Positions 34,667 through 43,922 of a stretch of DNA of 64,000 bases are shown here, in pieces. The stretch lies in contig CAJTPD010000008.1 of NCBI GenBank assembly GCA_910578105.1, forward strand, positions 1 to 64,000, given 5' to 3'. The translations under genes and the position numbers were made by a program. Source of the stretch: an uncultured Odoribacter sp. (GTDB lineage: Bacteria; Bacteroidota; Bacteroidia; Bacteroidales; Marinifilaceae). Position 1 is the stretch's first letter; every line of letters begins with the position of its first letter. The notes beneath the pieces were generated by a model. That model was not told the origin of the DNA. It ran no database searches and saw nothing but the letters and a program-made list of their open reading frames with translations.

Positions 34667-35716
34667 ATGAAAGGAATAATATCAATTGTTTTGCTGTTTT
34701 GGGGTTTTGCTGCATTTTCCCAGGCTGTTATTCAGTTTGATTCCAGGGTTCATGATTTTGGGACGATAAAGGAAGTGAATGGTGCTGTGGCTTATGATTT
34801 TGAATTTGTTAACCGGGGGAGTGCTCCGATTTTGATTAAGAATGTAGAATCTTCCTGTGGCTGTACTTCTCCGGAGTGGACAAAACAGCCTGTTTTGCCG
34901 GGAAAGAAAGGTTTTGTTAAAGCAACTTTTAATCCGAAGGACCGTCCCGGTTTTTTTGATAAGACTATTACCGTGTATTCCAATGCCCGGACGCCAGTGG
35001 TTGAATTGAAGATTAGGGGGACTGTGGAAGGAAAAACGCGAACAATATTGGACGATTATCCTTATGAGTTGCCTTCCGGTATACGTTTGCCTATAGAAGA
35101 AATTTCATTGATGAAAGCGCGTAAAGGTGAGGTAAAAACAGGAACTATTGGTGTTTTCAATAATGCCGGGAAACAGGTTGCTGTCAGTTTTTCCGGTTTG
35201 CCGGCTCATATACAGATTAGTATGGAACCGCAGCAGTTTGCCAATAAAGCTCAGGGTATTCTGAAGGCTTCTTATAATACGGCTTTGCATGGAGAATATG
35301 GGTTGAACAGGGAAAATGTGACGATGGTGGTTGACGGTAAGAAATATGATTTGCCGGTTTCGGTATATATTGAGGAAAATTTTGCCGGGGTGAATGTTGC
35401 TACAGCTCCTGTTGCAGAGGCGGATAAGAAATATTACAATTTTGGTCAGACTACTTCCGGTCAAGCGGCTACTTTTACTTATCAGTTGAAAAATACGGGT
35501 AAGAGTGTTTTAAAGGTTCGGCGGGTTTATTCCAATGATAACCGTGTTGTGGCAGAGGTTGCCAGGAAGGAATTGCAGCCTGGAGAAACTACGGCTGTTG
35601 TGGTAAGAACAGTGGCTGGTGCGGACAAAGGTAAGGTGACTGCAGTAGTTAGTGTTATCACCAATAGTCCTGCTGCTCCGGATTTGAAACTCCGGTTTTA
35701 CGGGGAAATAGAATAG
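34667..35716 (+). CDS. DUF1573 repeat protein, secreted
   Basis: A signal peptide (IISIVLLFWGFAAFS) ends at about residue 19. The first DUF1573 unit (about 25-125) has the family signature VHDFGTIKEVNG, then ESSCGCTSPEW. A second, weaker unit lies at 245-345 (YYNFGQTTSGQ). DUF1573 domains are Ig-like folds found in periplasmic Bacteroidetes proteins of unknown role. It is an isolated gene on the plus strand after 236 bp of non-coding DNA. Confidence 0.85.
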   Translation: MKGIISIVLLFWGFAAFSQAVIQFDSRVHDFGTIKEVNGAVAYDFEFVNRGSAPILIKNVESSCGCTSPEWTKQPVLPGKKGFVKATFNPKDRPGFFDKTITVYSNARTPVVELKIRGTVEGKTRTILDDYPYELPSGIRLPIEEISLMKARKGEVKTGTIGVFNNAGKQVAVSFSGLPAHIQISMEPQQFANKAQGILKASYNTALHGEYGLNRENVTMVVDGKKYDLPVSVYIEENFAGVNVATAPVAEADKKYYNFGQTTSGQAATFTYQLKNTGKSVLKVRRVYSNDNRVVAEVARKELQPGETTAVVVRTVAGADKGKVTAVVSVITNSPAAPDLKLRFYGEIE

Positions 35717-35873
35717 GTTGCCGGAAATACAGGAAGCGGAAAGTTGCCTGGTGAAAAAAAGCTTTGGGCTAAAGAACCGGTCGGCTTTCTGTTTTCTTCC
35801 GGGGCGTTGACTAGCGGAGGTATACTTTGTTTTTTTTTGTATCTTTATGGCGGAGAATTTTAATGGTAAGGAG

Positions 35874-36614
35874 ATGAAAAAACATATACCCAATTTGATA
35901 ACGGGGTTGAATGCTGCTTCGGGCATGATGGCTGTGTTTATGGCTTTGTATGGTGAAATGGTTTGGGCTGCCGGTTTGATTGTTGCAGGGATGGTTTTTG
36001 ATTTTTTTGATGGTATGGCTGCCCGTTTGCTGCATGTGAAATCCGAGATAGGGAAAGAGTTGGATTCTTTGGCCGACGTTATTAGTTTTGGAGTGGCACC
36101 GGCTTTGTTGGCACATTTGTTGATCCGCGATTTGTTGTTTCCCGAGGGAGCCGGGGATATTGCTTTGCTTACTATTGCTGATTGGGGTATATTGTTTATT
36201 CCTTTGCTGATTCCTGTTTTTTCTGCTTTTCGGTTGGCAAAATTTAATCTGGATGTCCGCCAGGCTACTTCTTTTATCGGGTTGCCAACTCCTGCGAATG
36301 CTTTGTTTTGGGTAACATTGGTTTTTGGGGCGGTTTATATTCCGGAATTATATGAACGATGGTTTGCTAATATTTACGTTTTAGGATTAAGTGTTTTAAT
36401 CTTATCTGTTTTGCTGGTCAGTGAATTACCTATGTTTTCCTTGAAAATTACAGGTTGGGGTTGGAAAGAAAACAGGACAAGGTTTCTTTATTTTATTTGT
36501 TTAATTGTATTGGCTATCCTGATAAAGGTGGCGGTGATTGTTTTAATTATTCCGCTTTACGTCTTTTTTGCCGCAGGGGAGGCGTTGATGAGATTTACCA
36601 GCCTAAATCGTTGA
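35874..36614 (+). CDS. pssA: CDP-diacylglycerol-serine O-phosphatidyltransferase
   Basis: The enzyme makes phosphatidylserine, the precursor of phosphatidylethanolamine, in the inner membrane. The CDP-alcohol phosphatidyltransferase motif appears as the run FDFFDGMAARLLHVKSEIGK followed by ELDSLADVISF, supplying the D-G-A-R...G...D...D residues. There are 7 to 8 membrane helices in 246 residues. The ATG at 35874 (KKHIPNLITG) is preferred over 35847, which adds a non-conserved nonapeptide. Its end overlaps the convergent HU-like gene by 20 bp. Confidence 0.9.
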   Translation: MKKHIPNLITGLNAASGMMAVFMALYGEMVWAAGLIVAGMVFDFFDGMAARLLHVKSEIGKELDSLADVISFGVAPALLAHLLIRDLLFPEGAGDIALLTIADWGILFIPLLIPVFSAFRLAKFNLDVRQATSFIGLPTPANALFWVTLVFGAVYIPELYERWFANIYVLGLSVLILSVLLVSELPMFSLKITGWGWKENRTRFLYFICLIVLAILIKVAVIVLIIPLYVFFAAGEALMRFTSLNR

Positions 36615-37338
36615 CCGGGTCATAATTTACATAATCATAAACCGGAGAAATTACACTGTTGCATTTGATTTTCGGGGAGGACATAACCGGCAGTTCCGGC
36701 TGAACGTTTGAGTGGTTTCTTTCCATGCCGAAATAGTCGTGTCCGTTGTTGTAAAGGAAGAATTGTGCTATAACTATGATTCCTGTTATTACTGCGGCTG
36801 CCAATCCGTATTTTAAAAGACGGTGCAGGAAATTACCTGACGATTCCAGATTGATGTAAGCTGATATGTCGGGCACCGGGGTGTTGGGGGGGGGCACTAC
36901 AACTGGTTTTACCGGAGTTATTTCCAGCTTTGGTACTTTTAAAGGTGCCATACCGTATGCTTCAGCAAAGAAATTATTTTTGTCCGGTTCGAAGATGATG
37001 TTAAACCGACGGTCTGTATAAAAAACACCTATGTCTCCGAAAACGACTCTTTGCCTTTGGTTCAATTTGATTTTCAGTTCTTCACAGAACAATGTCACTT
37101 GAACGGTGGCTTTTTCGTAGGTGATGTTTTCTTTGCAGGCAATCCAGTTTACCAACAGTCCGTCATTGTGGGTCAGATTGCGGTTGAACAAAATATCTTT
37201 TGCGGGAGGACAAATCAACCCGTTTTCCTCGTCAATGTGTGCACTTTTATAGTTGCAGATAAATCCTCCGAAATCGGGGATAATCACACAATCGTGCAAA
37301 AATAACAAGTCAGATATATACTCTATAAACCGATGCAT
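36595..37338 (-). CDS. HU-CCDC81-like membrane protein
   Basis: This 247-residue protein begins with an N-terminal HU-like domain of the bacterial CCDC81 type (FIEYISDLLFLHDCVIIPDF and GGFICNYKSAHID, then ITYEKATVQV and VFGDIGVFYTD). A proline-rich linker (about 140-158) precedes one transmembrane helix at about 171-193. The C-terminal 50 residues lack the SPOR domain often seen in relatives. Such proteins are thought to link the nucleoid or division machinery to the envelope; that role is inference. It faces pssA, with a 20-bp tail overlap. Confidence 0.75.
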   Translation of the reverse strand: MHRFIEYISDLLFLHDCVIIPDFGGFICNYKSAHIDEENGLICPPAKDILFNRNLTHNDGLLVNWIACKENITYEKATVQVTLFCEELKIKLNQRQRVVFGDIGVFYTDRRFNIIFEPDKNNFFAEAYGMAPLKVPKLEITPVKPVVVPPPNTPVPDISAYINLESSGNFLHRLLKYGLAAAVITGIIVIAQFFLYNNGHDYFGMERNHSNVQPELPVMSSPKIKCNSVISPVYDYVNYDPVNDLGW

Positions 37339-37538
37339 GCTACAAAAGTATGAAAAATCAAAATAAATCCAATAACTTGGTAGAAAATTCTTTCTTTTTT
37401 TTTAATTTATTATCAAGGAGTTCCGCAGATAATGGAGGGTTAATAAATTATTTAATAAAGTTGTTTGTTTTTTTAGAAATATTGGTGATTTATTGCTTAC
37501 TTTGCATCACATTCAAGTTGAATAATAAATCTTGTCTT

Positions 37539-38555
37539 ATGAAGGTATTTGTTACAGGTGGTACCGGGTATATCGGTTCGCATACGGTTGTTGAGTTACA
37601 ACAAAATGGTTTCGACGTGGTTATTGTAGATAATCTTTCCAATTCCAATATTGCTGTGTTGGATGGTATTGAGAAGATTACGGGCATACGTCCTGAATTT
37701 GAAAAGATAGATTTAACTGAAGCGGATAAAGTAGAAGATTTTTTTGTCCGTCATAAAGATATTGTGGCTGTTATTCATTTTGCGGCTTTGAAAGCTGTTG
37801 GTGAGTCGGTACAGAAACCTTTGGAATATTACCGGAATAATCTGAATTCTTTGATGAATGTGATTTCTTCCATGAAGAAAACGGGTGTGAAAAATCTGGT
37901 ATTTTCTTCTTCCTGTACGGTTTATGGTCAGGCAGATGTGTTGCCGGTAACTGAACAAACGCCTCGCAAACAGGCTGAGTCTCCTTATGGAAATACTAAG
38001 GCTATGTGTGAGGATATTATGCGTGATGTGGCGAAAGTGGAGAAAGAGATGAATCTGCTGGCATTACGTTATTTTAATCCGATCGGGGCACATCCGTCTG
38101 CTTTGATTGGTGAATTGCCGAACGGGGTGCCGAATAATCTGATTCCTTATCTGACTCAGACCGTAGCCGGAATCCGGGAGCAATTGAGTGTATTTGGTGA
38201 TGATTATGATACACCCGATGGATCGGCTATCCGTGATTATATTGATGTGGTTGATTTGGCAAAAGCGCATGTGGTTGCCATTCGCCGCCTGCTGGAGGGA
38301 AAAAATAGGAATAATTACGAGTATTTTAATATCGGAACCGGAAATGGGGTGTCGGTTTTGGGTTTGATAAAGGCCTTTGAGAAAGCTACCGGGGAAAAAG
38401 TGAATTACAAGATTGTCGGCCGTCGTGCAGGGGATATTGAAAAAGTGTGGGCTGATACTTCTTATGCTAATAATGAGTTAGGTTGGAAGGCTGTTGCTTC
38501 GTTGGAGGAGACTTTGGCCAATGCGTGGAAATGGCAGAAGCATTTGATGAAATAA
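37539..38555 (+). CDS. galE: UDP-glucose 4-epimerase
   Basis: This 338-residue short-chain epimerase interconverts UDP-glucose and UDP-galactose. The start, KVFVTGGTGYIGSHT, is the NAD-binding motif; VIHFAALKAVGES and the YGNTKAMCE active-site Tyr/Lys are present, with LRYFNPIGAHP after it. The ATG at 37539 fits relatives exactly; 63 upstream codons are open but AT-rich and unlike any protein. It is a single gene closed by a strong terminator. Confidence 0.93.
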   Translation: MKVFVTGGTGYIGSHTVVELQQNGFDVVIVDNLSNSNIAVLDGIEKITGIRPEFEKIDLTEADKVEDFFVRHKDIVAVIHFAALKAVGESVQKPLEYYRNNLNSLMNVISSMKKTGVKNLVFSSSCTVYGQADVLPVTEQTPRKQAESPYGNTKAMCEDIMRDVAKVEKEMNLLALRYFNPIGAHPSALIGELPNGVPNNLIPYLTQTVAGIREQLSVFGDDYDTPDGSAIRDYIDVVDLAKAHVVAIRRLLEGKNRNNYEYFNIGTGNGVSVLGLIKAFEKATGEKVNYKIVGRRAGDIEKVWADTSYANNELGWKAVASLEETLANAWKWQKHLMK

Positions 38556-38577
38556 GTGTCTTCAAATGAATAAAATT

Positions 38578-38620
38578 AAAGTTTCTGATAAGTATTGATA
38601 TCAGAAACTTTAATTTTTTA
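38578..38620 (+). terminator. galE terminator
   Basis: AAAGTTTCTGATA (38578-38590) pairs perfectly with TATCAGAAACTTT (38599-38611), with T-runs following and A-runs before, so it could work in both directions. Confidence 0.85.
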
Positions 38621-38706
38621 ATCAGTAATTTGAAAAATTTCTTTTGTCCGTTTTTGGGAACTACTTGTCTGTTTTCCGAATGTTTTTTAGAACATTTTTT
38701 TCCTTT

Positions 38707-39531
38707 TTATTTTTTTACAGCAGTTTCTTCCAGAATCTGGTCGAAAAAGCGGGAGTAGTTGTCGATGTATTCGTCCGGAGTGGTATATTCTGTTATAGGT
38801 TTTCCTGATTGTGCTGCATATTCTTTCAGTTCCTGGGCTACTTCCTGGCTGTTGAAAATGATTCCGTCGGAATAGTCAAAGGCTAATTTACTGATATTGG
38901 TGTGGGTGGGATTTTTAAGAATTTCAATGTCTTTTAATGTAATGTTGTCACCGGTTATTTTTTTTGCAAAGTCCGGGTGTAAAGTGCCCTTGAACTGGTC
39001 ATTGTAACTGGAGAAAACAACTTTTGAATGAGCGAACATCGGGTCTTCATTGTATTCTTTTTTCAGATACAACGGGACTAAAGCTGTAATCCAGCCCTGG
39101 CAGTAGATTAAATCGGGAGCCCATCTTAGTTTTTTTACGGTTTCAAAGACGCCCCGAGCGAAAAAGATGGCCCGTTCGTCATTGTCCGGAAAGAAAGTTC
39201 CCTTATCATCTTCGATGATATATTTACGTTGAAAATAGTCTTCATTATCGATGAAGTAGACCTGCATGCGGGCTGATTGTATGGAGGCTACTTTTATAAT
39301 TAAGGGATGATCTGTATCATTGATGATCAAGTTCATTCCTGACAAACGAATCACTTCGTGGAGTTGGTTTCGTCTTTCATTTATACAACCATAACGGGGC
39401 ATAAATGTTCTGATTTCCTTGCCTTTTTCCTGAATGCCTTGTGGCAGAAAACGTCCGATGTGGGCCATTTCTGATTCAGGCAGATAAGGTGTGATCTCTT
39501 GAGATATAAAAAGAATCTTTTTTTTTGCCAT
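38707..39531 (-). CDS. Glycogen/starch synthase N-terminal-domain protein
   Basis: This 274-residue protein resembles the first Rossmann domain of GT5 glycogen synthase: KKILFISQEITPYLPESEMA, then PRYGCINERRN, DLIYCQGWITA and KVVFSSYNDQF. The second nucleotide-sugar domain is missing, as is usual for the short Bacteroidetes form that annotation calls glycogen/starch synthase. Whether such short proteins are active is uncertain. The ATG at 39531 is chosen at the conserved start. It is a single gene on the minus strand. Confidence 0.8.
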   Translation of the reverse strand: MAKKKILFISQEITPYLPESEMAHIGRFLPQGIQEKGKEIRTFMPRYGCINERRNQLHEVIRLSGMNLIINDTDHPLIIKVASIQSARMQVYFIDNEDYFQRKYIIEDDKGTFFPDNDERAIFFARGVFETVKKLRWAPDLIYCQGWITALVPLYLKKEYNEDPMFAHSKVVFSSYNDQFKGTLHPDFAKKITGDNITLKDIEILKNPTHTNISKLAFDYSDGIIFNSQEVAQELKEYAAQSGKPITEYTTPDEYIDNYSRFFDQILEETAVKK

Positions 39532-39625
39532 AGTTACGTTTCCCAAAAACCATACAAAGATAGGCAAAATTGTTCACAATTGAAAACCTTTGGTGAAAAT
39601 TGAGTTTCCCGGTTTTGTTTTGGAT

Positions 39626-39657
39626 TTTGCAAACGTTCCGGAATTTATCTATATTTG
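39626..39657 (+). promoter_or_regulatory. Promoter of the yraN operon
   Basis: TTTG (39626-39629), a 20-bp spacer, TATATTTG (39650-39657). The start would be near 39664, about 27 nt before the yraN ATG. Confidence 0.7.
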
Positions 39658-39690
39658 GATACGATTATAGCATTTTTTGTGGAATGAGTA

Positions 39691-40044
39691 ATGGCCGGTC
39701 ATAATGAATTGGGAAAATCGGGAGAGGATAAAGCTGTAGCTTATCTGATGCAGGAGGGGTATGTGGTGTTAGAGCGCAACTGGCGGTTGGGGCATAAGGA
39801 GTTGGATGTGGTGTGTATGAAAGATGATATGTTGGTGGTTGTTGAAGTGAAGACCCGGATTTGTCCTGCGGAGAACTTCGGGGAGTTGTTGAGTGTGAGA
39901 AAGAGGAGGAATCTCCGTCAGGCGGCAGATGCTTTTGTAAGGGCGAGAGGGATTCGGCTGGAGGTCCGGTTTGACTTGATCGTGTTGACGGGGAAGGATT
40001 TAGCGATAGAGCATGTAGAGGATGCCATTCAGGTTTTTGAATAG
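39691..40044 (+). CDS. yraN: YraN/UPF0102 family protein
   Basis: This 117-residue protein has a Holliday-junction-resolvase-like PD-(D/E)XK fold: GKSGEDKAVAYL, then HKELDVVCM and VVVEVKTR give the D-x-x..E-x-K set. Members are widespread; a nuclease role in DNA processing is presumed rather than shown. It is the first gene of an operon, with the epimerase-like gene 12 bp downstream. Confidence 0.85.
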   Translation: MAGHNELGKSGEDKAVAYLMQEGYVVLERNWRLGHKELDVVCMKDDMLVVVEVKTRICPAENFGELLSVRKRRNLRQAADAFVRARGIRLEVRFDLIVLTGKDLAIEHVEDAIQVFE

Positions 40045-40056
40045 ATAGATAATAAA

Positions 40057-41082
40057 ATGGTGATATTTGTTACAGGAGCAACGGGGTTGGTGGGGAGTCA
40101 TTTGTTGTACCGGCTTTTGGATGCCGGACATACGGTTTTTGCGTTAAGGCGTTTGCAAAGTGATTTGGAGGAAGTCAGGGCTATTTTCAGACAGCATTCG
40201 GACGGGGAGCAATTGTGGATGCAAGTGAATTGGGTGGAAGGGGATGTGCTGAAACCGGAGACTTATGCCGGTTATATACGGAGGGCTGCAATTGTGTATC
40301 ATTGTGCTGCTATGGTTTCTTTTGATGCGGCTGAGCAGGGATTGTTGATGGAAACTAATCTGAGAGGAACGGAAAATGTGGCTGTTGCTTGTTTGGAGTG
40401 CGGTTGCCGTTTGTGCTATGTCAGTTCGATAGCTGCTTTGGGGGATGCCGTCCGGGAGATGGAGGTGATTGACGAAGCGACACCGGTGATTGAGGGCAGA
40501 GAACATTCTGTGTACTCCTGGAGTAAAGGCAATGCGGAAAAAATCGTATGGGAGTTTGTAGGACGGGGATTGGATGCTGTGATCGTCTGTCCGTCTGTCA
40601 TTCTGGGACCAGGAGTGTGGACCCGGAGCAGTAGCCGTTTATTTGCTGCTGCGGCCCGGGGAATTCCGGTTTATCCGCGTGGTGTGACCGGATATGTAGA
40701 CGTGAGGGATGTGGTGGCGTTGATGGTGCGTTTGGCAGAAGACGGAATGGTCCGGGGAGAACGGTTTGTCCTGAATGGCGGCAATTATTCTTTCCGGGAA
40801 TTGTTTACGATGATTGCCCGGGCTTATGGAAAACGTCCGCCCTGTTTTTATCTGAGACCGTGGATGGGTGAAGTGGCATGGCGTTTTTTGGCAATAGCAG
40901 GACGGTTTACCGGAAAAAAGCCGGCCTTTACCCGGGATACGGCCCGCACGTCTCAGCATCGGTCTTATTATTCAAATGCTAAAATTTTAAACCGGTATCG
41001 GGATTTTCGTTTTCATACGCTGGAAGAAACTGTCGGGTATATAAAGAATATCAGAGAGGGGCTTGAGCGGTTTTCAAATTAG
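40057..41082 (+). CDS. NAD-dependent epimerase/dehydratase family protein
   Basis: This extended short-chain dehydrogenase of 341 residues starts with the NAD(P) motif FVTGATGLVGSHLL. The active-site YSWSKGNAEKI gives the Y-x-x-x-K pair, and VSSIAAL the preceding Ser. It resembles dihydroflavonol-4-reductase/3-beta-HSD-like enzymes of unknown substrate. It follows yraN by 12 bp and precedes prfA by 45 bp, so all three may share a transcript. Confidence 0.8.
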   Translation: MVIFVTGATGLVGSHLLYRLLDAGHTVFALRRLQSDLEEVRAIFRQHSDGEQLWMQVNWVEGDVLKPETYAGYIRRAAIVYHCAAMVSFDAAEQGLLMETNLRGTENVAVACLECGCRLCYVSSIAALGDAVREMEVIDEATPVIEGREHSVYSWSKGNAEKIVWEFVGRGLDAVIVCPSVILGPGVWTRSSSRLFAAAARGIPVYPRGVTGYVDVRDVVALMVRLAEDGMVRGERFVLNGGNYSFRELFTMIARAYGKRPPCFYLRPWMGEVAWRFLAIAGRFTGKKPAFTRDTARTSQHRSYYSNAKILNRYRDFRFHTLEETVGYIKNIREGLERFSN

Positions 41083-41127
41083 CGCATTATTGTATACTTT
41101 TGTCGGAGATAACATAAAACGTAGCAG

Positions 41128-42234
41128 ATGGATCATTCATTGTTAGAGAAATTAGAAACTTTTTATATTCGGTTCAGGGAAATCGGACAACTGATTACTG
41201 ATCCTGAAGTGATTCAGGATATGAAGCGTTATGTGCGTCTGACGAAAGAGTATAAGGAGTTGGAGGAGATTACGGCGGCCGGTGACAGGTATAAAGCCGC
41301 GTTGTGTACATTAGAAGAATCCAAAGAAATTCTGGCTACGGAAAAGGATCCGGAATTGTGTGAGATGGCGGAGGAGGAAATGGCGGAATTGACAGAAAAG
41401 TTGCCGGTAATGGAGCAGGAGATTAAAATGTTGTTGATTCCTGCCGACCCGGAGGATAGCAAGAATGCTATTCTGGAAATCCGGGGAGGAACGGGTGGTG
41501 ATGAGGCTTGTTTGTTTGCCGGGGATTTGTTCCGGATGTATGTCAAGTTTTGTGAGAAGAGAGGCTGGAGGCTGGAGGTTTCCAGCTTTAATGAGGGTAC
41601 GGCCGGGGGATATAAAGAAATCGTGGCCAGTGTTTCCGGAAATAATGTATACGGCGTTTTGAAGTACGAATCCGGTGTGCACCGGGTGCAGCGGGTGCCG
41701 GAAACAGAAACTCAGGGAAGAGTACATACTTCTGCGGCGACAGTTGCTGTTTTGCCGGAGGCGGAAGAATTTGATGTGCAGATTAACGAGGGAGAAATCA
41801 AATGGGATACGTTCCGTTCGGGAGGTGCCGGTGGGCAGAATGTGAATAAGGTGGAGTCGGGAGTGCGGTTGCGTTATATGTGGAAAAATCCGAATACCGG
41901 TGTATCGGAAGAGATTTTGATAGAATGTACGGAGACCCGGGACCAGCCGAAGAATAAAGAACGGGCGTTGGCGCGTCTGCGTACTTTTATTTATGACCGT
42001 GAGCACCAAAAATATATGGATGATATTTCTGCCAAACGGAAGACGATGGTGAGCACCGGCGACCGTTCGGCGAAAATCCGTACTTATAACTATCCCCAGG
42101 GACGAGTGACCGACCACCGGATTAATTTCACACTTTATAATCTTCAGGCTGTCCTGGACGGCGATTTGGATGAAGTGATCGAGAAATTGCAAATCGAGGA
42201 AAATACGGAACGTTTGAAAGCCAGCGGATTGTAA
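41128..42234 (+). CDS. prfA: Peptide chain release factor 1
   Basis: RF1 releases the nascent chain at UAA and UAG codons. The catalytic GGQ is at 235-237 (RSGGAGGQNVNKVE). The N-terminal helical domain and the central ILEIRGGTGGDEACLFAGD region are normal, and the length of 368 residues is standard for RF1. It is followed after 42 bp by pyrF. Confidence 0.92.
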   Translation: MDHSLLEKLETFYIRFREIGQLITDPEVIQDMKRYVRLTKEYKELEEITAAGDRYKAALCTLEESKEILATEKDPELCEMAEEEMAELTEKLPVMEQEIKMLLIPADPEDSKNAILEIRGGTGGDEACLFAGDLFRMYVKFCEKRGWRLEVSSFNEGTAGGYKEIVASVSGNNVYGVLKYESGVHRVQRVPETETQGRVHTSAATVAVLPEAEEFDVQINEGEIKWDTFRSGGAGGQNVNKVESGVRLRYMWKNPNTGVSEEILIECTETRDQPKNKERALARLRTFIYDREHQKYMDDISAKRKTMVSTGDRSAKIRTYNYPQGRVTDHRINFTLYNLQAVLDGDLDEVIEKLQIEENTERLKASGL

Positions 42235-42276
42235 GCTTGCAGATCGTGAATGGAAATGAATTAACATACAGATATT

Positions 42277-43104
42277 ATGGATTATACTCAGTTGTTTGAG
42301 CAGATAAAAAAGAAAAAGTCTTTTCTCTGCGTCGGTTTGGATTCCGATATTGCCAAAATTCCGGAGCACTTGTTAAATGCGGAAGACCCTGTTTTTGAGT
42401 TTAATAAAGCGATTATTGATGCTACGGCGGAATTTGCTGTCGCTTATAAGCCTAATATCGCTTTTTATGAAAGCCGGGGTGTGGAAGGTTGGCTGAGTTT
42501 GGAAAAGACAGTGAAATACATCCGGTCGGAATATCCGGAAGTTTTTATCATTGCCGATGCGAAACGGGGCGACATCGGGAATACCTCCCAGATGTATGCG
42601 AAAGCCTTTTTGCAGACGCTTGATTTTGATGCTATTACAGTGGCTCCGTATATGGGCGAAGATTCAGTCACTCCTTTCCTGCAATATGAAGGGAAATGGG
42701 TGATTTTGCTGGCCTTGACTTCTAATAAAGGTGCTTTTGATTTTCAGTTTTTTGATAGCGAAGGAGAGAAGTTGTATGAGAAGGTTTTGAATAAATCCCA
42801 GGAGTGGGGAGACAAGGCGAACATGATGTATGTGGTGGGAGCGACAAAGGCCGAGATGTTGGAGGGAATCCGTCAGATTGTGCCTGACCATTTTCTGTTA
42901 GTACCGGGAGTCGGAGCTCAGGGCGGTAGTTTGGAAGAGGTGGCAAAGTACGGTCTGAATAGTCATTGCGGCTTGCTTGTCAATTCTTCCCGCGGTATCA
43001 TTTTTGCCGATAAAACCGAAAACTTTGCGCTCCGTGCCGGTGAAGAGGCCCGGAAACTTCAGGGGGATATGGCATGTTTGCTTGAAGAAAAGGGAATTAT
43101 TTAA
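42277..43104 (+). CDS. pyrF: Orotidine 5'-phosphate decarboxylase
   Basis: This enzyme catalyses the final step of UMP synthesis. The 275-residue type II form has the catalytic ADAKRGDIGNT motif at about 91-101, the N-terminal FLCVGLDSDIAKIP, and LLVPGVGAQGG for phosphate binding. It follows prfA on the same strand. Its end overlaps the convergent HAD gene by 4 bp. Confidence 0.93.
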   Translation: MDYTQLFEQIKKKKSFLCVGLDSDIAKIPEHLLNAEDPVFEFNKAIIDATAEFAVAYKPNIAFYESRGVEGWLSLEKTVKYIRSEYPEVFIIADAKRGDIGNTSQMYAKAFLQTLDFDAITVAPYMGEDSVTPFLQYEGKWVILLALTSNKGAFDFQFFDSEGEKLYEKVLNKSQEWGDKANMMYVVGATKAEMLEGIRQIVPDHFLLVPGVGAQGGSLEEVAKYGLNSHCGLLVNSSRGIIFADKTENFALRAGEEARKLQGDMACLLEEKGII

Positions 43105-43922
43105 GATATTAAAACCCGGTCTATAAATTCCGCAAATCCGTTGTTTCGGTCTGAAGCAACGGATTTGTAGTAAGGTTTCAGACGGAAAGGGGCATTTCCA
43201 ACTAAAAAAGCTGTACCGCATAGGTCTAAAAAATCAACATCGTTGTAATCGTTGCCTAATCCGGCACAATCTTCGGGGTGAATATCCAGTTGTTTCAGCA
43301 AGTGGAGGCAAGCAGTGCCTTTGTTGATACCCGGTGCAAATATCTCTATCCAGACGGCTTTGGCGTCTATCGGGGAGGTGGAGCGCACTACCGAATAGCC
43401 GGCAAGGTCTTTCCGGATTTTTTCCAGTAAATGAATCTGTGAAGCATCCAGAATCATGACAAACTGTGTCGCCTCGCTTTGTATGCCGTCGGGCGAGCAG
43501 ATGGGGATGCCGAAAGGTTTGTAAGCGGCTAATCGGCGTTTGTAGTCTTCGTGCAGAGGGTATATCGAGGTATAATAGAAATGGTGATTGTCGGGGATGG
43601 CCTGCTGGATGGTGAAGTTGATGTTATAGTCCCATAAATAGCAGGCAATTTCCTGGGCGGTCTGCCGGCTCAGGTGGCGTGTGAACAGCATTTGCCTGTC
43701 CGGCCATTTTAATATCCCGGCTCCCGATGAAAATATGAGGTAGTCAATAGGAAATCCGGGAGGGAGGGCCTGTAATGCCGAATATAAATTGCGGCCTGTG
43801 GCGATGATGCGTTGAATTCCTTTCTGTCCTGTCTTTTGGAAAGCGGCCAGTGTTTCGGAACTTATTTTACCTCCTTTGGGGAGAATCGTGCCATCTAAGT
43901 CCGAGATGATAGCTTGTATCAT
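43101..43922 (-). CDS. Cof-type HAD phosphatase
   Basis: This 273-residue HAD-IIB hydrolase has motif I IISDLDGTILP with the nucleophilic Asp, RIIATGRNLYSAL as motif II, and GLGNDYNDVDFLDLCG as motif IV. Such enzymes dephosphorylate sugar phosphates or flavin/pyridoxal phosphates. The neighbour upstream is a pyridoxine kinase, overlapping by 4 bp, so a pyridoxal phosphate phosphatase is a reasonable guess, not a demonstrated role. Confidence 0.85.
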   Translation of the reverse strand: MIQAIISDLDGTILPKGGKISSETLAAFQKTGQKGIQRIIATGRNLYSALQALPPGFPIDYLIFSSGAGILKWPDRQMLFTRHLSRQTAQEIACYLWDYNINFTIQQAIPDNHHFYYTSIYPLHEDYKRRLAAYKPFGIPICSPDGIQSEATQFVMILDASQIHLLEKIRKDLAGYSVVRSTSPIDAKAVWIEIFAPGINKGTACLHLLKQLDIHPEDCAGLGNDYNDVDFLDLCGTAFLVGNAPFRLKPYYKSVASDRNNGFAEFIDRVLIS